Shown here: positions 56,543 to 64,000 of the stretch, piece by piece
How positions within the stretch are numbered: position 1 is the first letter of the stretch
How the letters are laid out: each line of letters starts with the position of its first letter
NCBI GenBank assembly: GCA_027627225.1
Contig: CM051034.1
Coordinates: forward strand, 1,799,001-1,863,000
Source: Congeria kusceri
Taxonomy: Eukaryota; Mollusca; Bivalvia; Myida; Dreissenidae
Direction: 5' to 3'
DNA length: 64,000 nt
Translations under genes and position numbers: made by a program
The notes under the pieces: generated by a model
The model's database searches: none
The model's input: only the letters and a program-made list of their open reading frames with translations
Told to the model about the DNA's origin: nothing

Positions 56543-56836
56543 TTGAAAGGAATCATCACTTTTGAGCGAGAATACAAACGTCAAATTTACAAAAGTGTCG
56601 GGACAGCGGAGAACGCGCTAAGGCTACTTAATATGCACTATGAAAGGGACCGGAAGCGGAAGTGGCTTGCTCGAAACAAACTAACCACGGCCGTTGACTT
56701 GCCGTATTATCAGATGCTCCGACATGAACATCTGACGGGTATGTCGTATCCACTGGCAACTATTCGTGAATACACAGACGGGTTTGCTGCTCAGTATAAG
56801 AGCCGATATTTATTGATGATACGTTTCCGACAGTAG
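56543..56836 (+). pseudogene. Fragment of an uncharacterised conserved protein (possible)
   Basis: A 97-codon frame with higher GC content than its flanks. It contains KWLARNKLTTAVDLPYYQM and, near the end, REYTDGFAAQYKSR. The last phrase resembles an (S/T)DGxAxQYK(S/N)(R/K) motif that I recall from uncharacterised, transposon-associated invertebrate proteins; this is from memory and unverified. No clear splice sites were found. It is probably an exon relic or remnant of a mobile gene. The true start may not be the ATG. Confidence 0.4.
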
Positions 56837-57852
56837 GAAATTGAATTAAGATTTTGTCTTCAGTTTAACAAATACTTAAACATACGTTTTATTCCTGATT
56901 GATTTAAGCCTCCGAAGTAATATTTGTTCGTTCATTAGACGACAAACTTAAAACGTTAAAACGTTCATACGCAGCTTGACATATTGACGCGACGTCGTGT
57001 TACGCTACGAGTAGCGATGCCAAAGCAGCGAGAGTAGTGTCCCTTGGAGGAAGCTCATGAATATTAATTAGTAGCGAAAAGCGGCCCAATGCTGGGACCA
57101 TTTTATTTCGGTCTTACATTCATATAAAACGTAAATTTCTGGAACCAATCTACTTTGCATATAGTAATACGATGATGAAATACCAGGGAAACCATAAAAG
57201 AATCCACGTGAGTATTATTTTTAGATACGAAAATTCCGCAGAAAAAGTGTAAAATCCAATATTTCTTAAAAACAAGACGATTTCGCTGGATTTCAGGCTA
57301 CATATTTAACAATGAATTTGGTTTTTATTAAATGCTACCTTTCTTTAGAACGAATTTAACCGGAAAGTTATTGTTTATGGGTTCTTTCCGAACCCATGTT
57401 AAACTGAACGCAATTCCAAGATGGCGGCGGTGTGTACGAATAACAATACCGTGAATACGGAAGAAATATAAATATTTGAGATATGTTTGCTGTCGACACA
57501 CTAGTAGGGATATATTGCATGTATTAAGATGGATCCTATATGTTAAACAAGGGCATATGCGTTGTCAATTGTTTAATTATTTGAATTATACAACCAATTA
57601 CGTCGAAACAATTCGTACCCAGTCGGTTCGTACATTTGTCAGTCTGGTATTTCAATTAAAGTTTAAGTGGATATTTACGAGCAATCGCTATAAATTTTCC
57701 TATTGCTGAAATATACACCGTTTACACATATCTTTAGAGTATGGTTAACAACTAAATTGGGGCATAATAATTGTTGACTATATATCATTTTTGTAAGTAA
57801 AAATCATTGCGGCAAAACAAGTCACATAAAGAACAGTTGATTTTTATAAAAC
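56837..57852. other. No recognised feature
   Basis: AT-rich with a GC-richer patch at 56985-57050. The plus frame at 57476-57709 is not recognised. Confidence 0.35.
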
Positions 57853-58003
57853 TATCAATAAAATGTAATGCAAGAAACATGAACAATCATACCAACTAGT
57901 ATTTAAAATTAGGCTGCACACATGGACATTATGTATTCAGCCTAATAATAAAAATTCATAGTTGGTATTACTGTTTATGTTGTTTTTGCATTACATTTAT
58001 TGC
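57853..58003. repeat. Nested long hairpin
   Basis: The outer arms are about 45 bp: TCAATAAAATGTAATGCAAG on to ATACCAACTA, and ATAGTTGGTATTACTG on to GCATTACATTTATTG. Inside the loop a second stem pairs ATTAGGCTG with CAGCCTAAT. The right arm is also the start of the 195 bp tandem repeat. Confidence 0.8.
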
Positions 58004-58520
58004 ACCTTTACGGATGATGTACAAAAATAGTCATAACAACACTTCTATGTGAGATAAATTAAATTTTATTTCAGTTTTGTAATCAGGAAACATGCACCTT
58101 TACAAAATTACATTTTGGCAAAGTGTGTTATCTTAATAATGAAAAAAATGACAGTAGTCTTAATTTTTCATGTATTTTCCCAATTTGCGTCTTATTGTAG
58201 CCTTTCGGGTGGTGTACAAAAATAGTCATAACAACACTTCTAAGTGAGATAATTATGATTTTATTTCAGTTTTGTAATCAGAAAACATGCACCATTTAAA
58301 AAATACATTTCCCCCCATAGCTGTTAGCTTTATAAACACAAATTCATAGTTGGGCTGACTTTTCATGTTTTTTTCTTGTATAACGTTTTATTGCACTTTG
58401 ACGGGTGCTCTACAAAAATTGTCATAACTTCACTTCCAAGTAAGATATTGTCATGATCATTTCAGTTTTGTAATCAGAAAACATGTACCTTCTAGGAAAT
58501 AGATTGGGATTCATGATCAA
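57955..58520. repeat. Three diverged tandem copies of about 195 bp
   Basis: The marker ACAAAAATxGTCATAAC lies at 58021, 58216 and 58412. Each copy continues with AACACTTCTAxGTGAGATAA and TTTCAGTTTTGTAATCAG, then AAAACATGxACC. Copies differ by substitutions and small indels. Confidence 0.85.
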
Positions 58521-59332
58521 AACATCCCCAAAAAATCATATAGCCATGCTACTACGAGGGACGAATAACGTGCGACTGGTCAGAGCTAATAAGGTTTTCT
58601 AATCAAAATAATACATTTGATACTGTTTACTACGCGCAAATAGACAATACCAGCCTGACACGCAAGTCCATACTGACTGGAACCCTTTTCATATAAAACT
58701 AAAACGAAACTTATCTTTGCTGGCTTCAACTTCCCGACAAAAGCGCCGCCGCGTTGCACAGTCCACGTTCTTGTTTTTAGTTTAGTACACAATCCACAAA
58801 ATGTTCACAAATAATGATGGAAAAAATAAAGAAATATTCCTATATCGCCATTACACCAAAACATTTTCTGCAAGAGTTTACAAAAGTTAATTCCACTAGC
58901 GTTAATATTGCAAGCTCTGTATTTATATTAAATGTCCTCGTTTTACATTCAGAATTACCCAAGACAGATACACTGTCCAAAATACTTTAATTCTTACCTC
59001 CACTTGTGTGTTTACACTAGACAAGGCGTACATGAAACTACTGTACCGTTACTTTAACGATTGATTTCCTGTGAAAACTCGGGCATTCTAATACGGAGCT
59101 TTAGGTAACTATGTAGTATGTAATCCCCTATTAAAAAACGTTAAAGGCGTTATGTAGTGGTTTTTCGTTAGTTTGTATTAAATGCAATAAGGATTCCAGG
59201 GCCCATATTAATATACAATCATAAGTTATTCGTAACCTAAATTGAAGATAACTAAAAAAAATTGTGTTCAAAACACTACGTTAAGAAACATGTACGTGCC
59301 AAATCCCATACAGTAACATAACGGTAAACAAC
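58521..59332. other. No recognised feature
   Basis: AT-rich. The minus frame at 58586-58792 is not recognised. Confidence 0.35.
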
Positions 59333-59935
59333 GTGTTACAACCAAGATATACAACCACGCGTCACAACCTCTTAACACAACCATGCGTCACACCAACGTA
59401 ATACAACATCGCGTAATATTCACGTAACACAACCACGCGTCACAGACACCACGCGTCACATTACGCAATACAACCACGCGTCACAGACACGCAACACAAC
59501 CACGCGTCACATCCACGCATCACAAACACGCAACACAACCACGCGTCACAGACACGCAACACAACCATGCGACATATACACGCACATCACAACCACGCGT
59601 CATATCACGCAACGCAACCACGCGTCACATAAACGCAACACAACCACGCGTCATATCCAGGCAACACAACCACACATCACAACAACGCGTTATATACACG
59701 CAAAACAACCACGCGTCATATCCATGCAACTTAACCACGCGTCATCTACACGCAACAGAACTACGCGTCACAGACACGCAACACAACCACGCGTCATAAA
59801 CACGCAACACAACCACGTGTCACATCCACGCAACACAACCACGCGTCACATGCACGCAACACAACCACGCGTCACATCCACGCAACACACGTCAAGACAA
59901 CGCGAAACACTGACGCAAAAGAACGCTGCGACACA
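59333..59935. repeat. 26 bp minisatellite, CACAACCACGCGTCACA type
   Basis: About 22 units of AACACAACCACGCGTCACA plus TCCACGC, with some shortened units. Same 26 bp layout as the 31.4, 40.9 and 44.8 kb arrays, with ACGCGT in place of AGGCGA. The plus frame at 59724-60026 is an artefact. Confidence 0.92.
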
Positions 59936-60634
59936 ACCACATAAAATAACATACAACGATGAGAAACAATTGTACGACACAGCCATGCGATGCGAAATAA
60001 TCAAGTGTCTTAGTCACGTGAAATAACCAAATAAGGAATGGTATGAAGTAACTAGCTGGTATGAAAATTCGAAATAACAACGAGACATAACAGTGTGCAC
60101 GTGAACTAGTATCGCACCGAAACAACGTGAAATGACTTTGTGTTTTGTGTTTGTTATGTGTTTTTGTGATGTCCTGTGTATTGTTTTTTTGGAAATTGGT
60201 CACTTGCCATAAATAAAAGACCTCGGGCTGCTAAAAAGAGTTCTCTCCTGCTGTCGCAGCTGGAGTTTCGCTTTGTTTATATTAACAACACAACCATGTC
60301 CAGTGAAACATATAGCAACCAACGATTGACCGGTATATGATCGGTATATGACGTGTGAAAATATACTCCACAGGTAACACGTGTTAAATGTTAACGTGCC
60401 AAAGTACATGTGTACAATAAAATTATAAGAGAAATAAAACTATTTACGGTAGTAACCAAACACTGCACTTGTATGATTTCTGTATGTGAACAATGTACAT
60501 GATTACCACAACAATAATAGTTTGGTTCAACATCTACCACTAGGAAGTAATGTGTACATGCAATGTGTTTATCTTCATATACTACAGTCACTACAAAAGT
60601 ACGGAATTCCGTAAGTGCCTTTGCCTGTGCATAA
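59936..60634. other. No recognised feature
   Basis: AT-rich. The minus frame at 60391-60804 is hydrophobic and cysteine-rich but overlaps the inverted minisatellite and has no recognisable domain. Confidence 0.35.
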
Positions 60635-60955
60635 ACATAATTTGAAACGCAAAAACTCGAAATCCAGAGTACGAAAAAGCAAAACCACGATGGCAAAAAC
60701 CCGAAAGTGCGATGACAAATACGCGAAATCACGAAAGAACGATATGGAAAAAGAGAAAACACGATAATTAAAACGCAAAAACGCGATGACAAAAACAACA
60801 CCATTAAAATGCGATGTAATTTTGCGTTTTCGTCATCGTGTTTTCTTAATCATGTTTTCGCGTTTCGTCATCATACTTTCGGGATTTCGTGTTTTCGTCA
60901 TCGTGTTTTCGCCATGATGCTTTCGCGATTTTATGTTTTCGCGTATTTGCACGTT
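60635..60955. repeat. Inverted minisatellite (two facing arrays)
   Basis: The left half repeats AAAACGCGATGACAAAAAC and GAAATCACGAAAGAACGAT. The right half repeats the reverse complement, GTTTTCGTCATCGTGTTTTC and CGTTTCGTCATCAT. The two meet near 60800-60815. The unit is about 18-22 bp and irregular. An echo (TTTCGTGTTTTCGCGTTTCC) lies at 61134. Confidence 0.75.
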
Positions 60956-61510
60956 TGCCTCCTGGTACGCATGCGCAATATACAGTACGGCAAAAACCAA
61001 AGATATCAATTAAAAACATAATACACATCCTGTACTCTGAATTAATGTTTACCTTCATAATCAGAATCTGAATGTGACATTTCATTTTGTTGAATGCTTT
61101 GGTTCCACAACCACGTGGAAGAAGAATTACTGTATTTCGTGTTTTCGCGTTTCCGATTCTTTCATTCAAAGGCGATTATGACGATGGTCCTACAGAAATC
61201 CGTACAAAAGCGTCCTATCACGCAGCATCTAATCCTACATGTTCGTGTTCCGGATTAATGAAGTACGCGACGTGACGTGTTCGAATTCTACGCATGTTTG
61301 GCCTCAATATTACACTGACTCCAAGAAGAAAAGCTCTGCGTACATCTTCATTATAAGTTACACACGAACATGCAAAGTATAGGCTAATTGCATTTATTTT
61401 GTAGTGTTGTCACTCTGACTGTTTTCAGCATTCAATTCCGTTTTACGTGTAATTCTCGTAAACTGTAGTGATATTTAGCGACAAAAATACAGAGAAATAA
61501 CGAACACGAC
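60956..61510. other. No gene; possible 5' region of the exon at 61511
   Basis: ACGCATGCGCAATATACAG near 60968 is the GCATGCGC palindrome seen in minisatellite leaders. TGTTTTCAG at 61431-61439 could be an acceptor for a 5' untranslated exon. CpGs are more frequent at 61180-61300. Confidence 0.35.
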
Positions 61511-61611
61511 ATGACGGTGCTTTCAGGCATGACGTTAGCTGAAGTTGCGCGCCAACTAAAAGACTTTTTGAAAACTCCAAACGAAGTTGTTTGGGTCATG
61601 ATTATTTTTAA
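61511..61611 (+). CDS. Possible first coding exon, unidentified protein
   Basis: ATG at 61511 opens 33 codons plus two bases, beginning MTVLSGMTLAEVARQLKDF and continuing LKTPNEVVW. It ends at a consensus donor, TTTAA|GTAAGT (GT at 61612). Without splicing the frame stops at TAA two bases into the donor. The peptide looks protein-like (amphipathic helix LAEVARQLKDFL), but I do not recognise it. No following exon is visible before the window ends. Confidence 0.3.
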
Positions 61612-61819
61612 GTAAGTTTAAGTTTATCATCACATGGTACAATTTTACCGCATGAACTTGCGAATTTACAATCCAGACAGTAACATTTGTGTTGTTAACA
61701 TTGAGTCAGTTATAAGTTACAGTTGCATAACATACAAAAACAGGTGTAGAGGCTATCGTTTTGGTAATGGCCAGCATCAATCAATGTCATTAAAGTCATC
61801 CACGTTTTAACGCTACTAT

Positions 61820-62030
61820 ACTTCTCCATCATCATCATCGTCGTCATTGTTATCATCGTCATAATAGCAGCAATCATCTTCGTTTTCTTCGCCATCGTCA
61901 TCATCATCGGCATATAATCGTCATTGTTATTAACATCATCAGCATCTTCGTTGTTGTCGCAGCAATCATGTTGGTCGTCGTCACTGTCATCATCATCGTC
62001 GTTGTCACCATGATCGTCATCATTGTAATG
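61820..62030. repeat. ATC/GTC trinucleotide microsatellite
   Basis: Long imperfect runs such as CATCATCATCATCGTCGTC and GTCGTCGTCACTGTCATC. Frames through it are artefacts. Confidence 0.9.
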
Positions 62031-62057
62031 GTCTGCTACTGAGCGATGCTTGAGCCC

Positions 62058-62304
62058 TGTCTAGGCCAAAAAAAAGGTTCAGTTTCTGGTCTCCTGCCCC
62101 AAAAATAAGGGTCGGTAGGTAGATATTTTTTTTAATTTTATTTTAATTTTTTTACGATGGAAGATTTGGTTTGTATTGTACACGGTAACAGTTTTTTTAG
62201 TCTTTATTATTTTGGACCAAAAATATGTAGGGTCGGCAGCAAAAGTAAAGGGTCAGTCGGGAGACCAGAAACGGGACTATTTTTTTTTGGGGGGGGGGGC
62301 CCTA
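62058..62304. mobile_element. MITE-like element with TTTCTGGTCTCC ends
   Basis: The left end is GGCCAAAAAAAAGGTTCAG then TTTCTGGTCTCCTGCC, followed by AAGGGTCGGTAG. The right end, reverse-complemented, is GGCCCCCCCCCCC, AAAAAAAAATAGTCCCG, TTTCTGGTCTCCCGAC, then TGACCC. The size is about 247 bp. The right end carries a G-run of about 11. Confidence 0.75.
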
Positions 62305-62464
62305 CAGCCAGGCACGGCGAATAAAATGCTTGCTGCATTTTGTATGCTGCTGTGTTATCAGTTCGTATAACATATTCAGACTGAATAAGCGTGTCAAAAA
62401 TCAATCCCTGCTGTGTCTTGCATAAACCATCCCTCTAACGGTCCAGAATATTACACAAGAATAT

Positions 62465-62632
62465 AACAATCATCATCATCAATATATAACATCAACATCA
62501 TCATCATCAATAAATCATTATCATCATCCCAATAATCATTAACATTGTCATCATCATCATAGTTGCAAGCATCATTATCATCATCAGCAGCAGCAGCAAC
62601 ACCATCAACATCATTGTAAGCATCATTGTATA
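62465..62632. repeat. ATC trinucleotide microsatellite
   Basis: CATCATCATCAATATATAAC, ATCATCATCATAG and CAGCAGCAGCAACACC-type runs. Confidence 0.9.
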
Positions 62633-62923
62633 CTTAAGGCCGTGGTATAGTTCATAACCTGATATGTACACATTATGATGCCAACTAAATTCGGTATAGC
62701 TTAACACGCGGGATTTTTAAACGGTGCATAAATATAATTTGCAAATAAACACTTAATACATAAGCATTAGCAAATAATGTCTAGTGACTAGTAACACATT
62801 TTCTATGAAGCACAATAATTATTGTTTATCTGATAAGAACATTAAAAAGGCAAATATTTGAAATATGATGGGTCGCTTATTGCTTTATAACCTGGTATGG
62901 TATTTATCAAGACTATTAGTAAA

Positions 62924-63897
62924 CAAGAGAGCCATGATGGCCCTAGGTCGCTCACCTGAGTTTAAGGCATCATCATGGCTAATAACAAGAGTGCAAAATG
63001 GCACTAAACCCCTTACTTGAGTATAAAAATCTGGGCCTTGCAGGTTCAGAAGTTTTTTTAGTCTATATAAACCATGTGACCCACAGCTTGTGGCCACTTT
63101 CAACCCCAGAGGCATCACTTGAACAATCTTTGTAGAGGACCACTATACAATGTTACATACCAAATATGAAACCTCTAGTCCTTGCAATTTTAGAGGAGAA
63201 GATTTTAAAAGTCATTTTGCTATTCAAGTCTATATAAACCACGTGAGCCACAGAGTGTGGCCACTTCTGACCCCAGGGACATCATTTAAACAATCTTTGT
63301 AGAGGACCACTACACAATTGTACATACCAAATATGAAACCTCTGGGCCTTGCGGATTTTCGAGGAGAGATTTTTTTTAGTCCTTTTGCTATTCAAGTCTA
63401 TATATAAACCATGAGAGCCCCGGGGTGTGGCCAGTTTTGACCCCAGGGGCATCATTTGAACAATATTTGTCGAGGACCACTATACAATATTAAATACCAA
63501 ATATGAAACCTCTGGGCTTTGCGGTTTCAGAGGAGAAGATTTTTAAAGTAAATTTGCTATTCAAGTCTACATAAACCATGTGACCCCAGGGTGTGACCAG
63601 TTTTGACCCCAGGGGTATCATTTGAACAATCTTTGTAGAGGACCACTATAAAATTTTACAGACCAAATGTGAAACCTCTAAGCCTTCTGGTTTCGGAGAT
63701 TTAGCTTTGGTGACCTACATATGCAGCGGACCGGAACCATTTGAATAATTTTGAAAGAGGGTCACCCAAGGATCATTCCTGTAAAGTTTGTTGAAAATCT
63801 GCCCAGTGGTTTAGGAGATGTTGTTTGAATGAAAATCATGACACACGACGGACGAAAGGCGACCCTAAAAGCTCACCATGAGCATGTTGAACTAAAA
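62924..63897 (+). mobile_element. GCTCACCTGA-ended element, copy 3
   Basis: Starts AAGAGAGCCATGATGGCC then GTCGCTCACCTGAG, with a second decayed header about 70 bp on (AAGAGTGCAAAATGGCACTA). Four interior units of about 180 bp match copy 1 (35815): ACCATGTGACC, GGCATCATTTGAACAAT, ATACCAAATATGAAACCTC, GGAGAAGATTTT. It ends ACGACGGACGAAAGGCGA, then GCTCACCATGAGCATG. It has fewer interior units than copy 1. Confidence 0.8.
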
Positions 63898-64000
63898 ATA
63901 AAGAAACATCATAATATTCAGAAATTTTATATTTTGACTTTTTTTTACTAAGAAATGTATTATTTAGTTCGAAGATTTTGACAAGGAAGTTGCAATATAA

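Noticed and set aside
60391..60804. 137-codon hydrophobic minus-strand frame
   Set aside because: Overlaps the left half of the inverted minisatellite and has no recognisable domain.

Overview
The window looks like gene-poor, AT-rich nuclear DNA of an invertebrate, most likely a bivalve mollusc. The evidence is the repeat content. It holds the interspersed repeats with GCTCACCTGA ends and a GACGGACGAAAGG tail, several tRNA-derived SINEs (one with a tail resembling the bivalve Meta-SINE type), many small inverted-terminal-repeat elements, and a truncated non-LTR retrotransposon. A dreissenid mussel would fit, but the sequence alone does not settle the species. There are no operons, ribosome binding sites or bacterial features, and almost all open frames are by-products of tandem repeats.

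Layout. At 1-640 there is a plausible last exon of a plus-strand gene with its poly(A) signals. At 4.2-5.6 kb there are two plausible 3'-terminal exons of a convergent minus-strand gene. The stretch 0.9-9.3 kb otherwise carries old dispersed repeats. Microsatellites, hairpins and a tRNA-derived element occupy 11-15 kb. From 15.6 to 23.9 kb lies a duplicated composite unit of roughly 4.1 kb: a 23-24 bp minisatellite followed by about 2 kb of related non-repetitive DNA, present twice, with a third array between. From 24 to 31 kb there are small terminal-repeat elements, a SINE, foldback copies and a 31 bp array. A 3.3 kb array of a 26 bp monomer at 31.4-34.7 kb has a higher-order period near 600 bp. 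The region 35.8-45.3 kb holds two long GCTCACCTGA-ended elements, two foldback elements head to tail, and two more 26 bp arrays. The region 46-51 kb holds three or four MITE-like elements, a 24 bp array and six copies of a 62 bp repeat. A 5'-truncated retrotransposon lies at 54.0-55.8 kb on the minus strand. A fourth 26 bp array (59.3 kb), an inverted minisatellite (60.6-61.0 kb), a possible first coding exon (61.5 kb), ATC microsatellites and a third GCTCACCTGA element fill the end.

Main theme. Minisatellites recur in two families. One has a 23-24 bp monomer built on TTGTCGTCTGCATCG, seen at five or six loci and also as single unamplified copies. The other has a 26 bp monomer of pattern ACAACCAxGCGxCACAxxxACG, seen at four loci across 28 kb. 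The same seeds seem to have been amplified repeatedly into local arrays, some of them carried in larger duplicated units. No functional pathway can be assembled from the few gene fragments. The only clearly recognisable protein is the retrotransposon reverse transcriptase.
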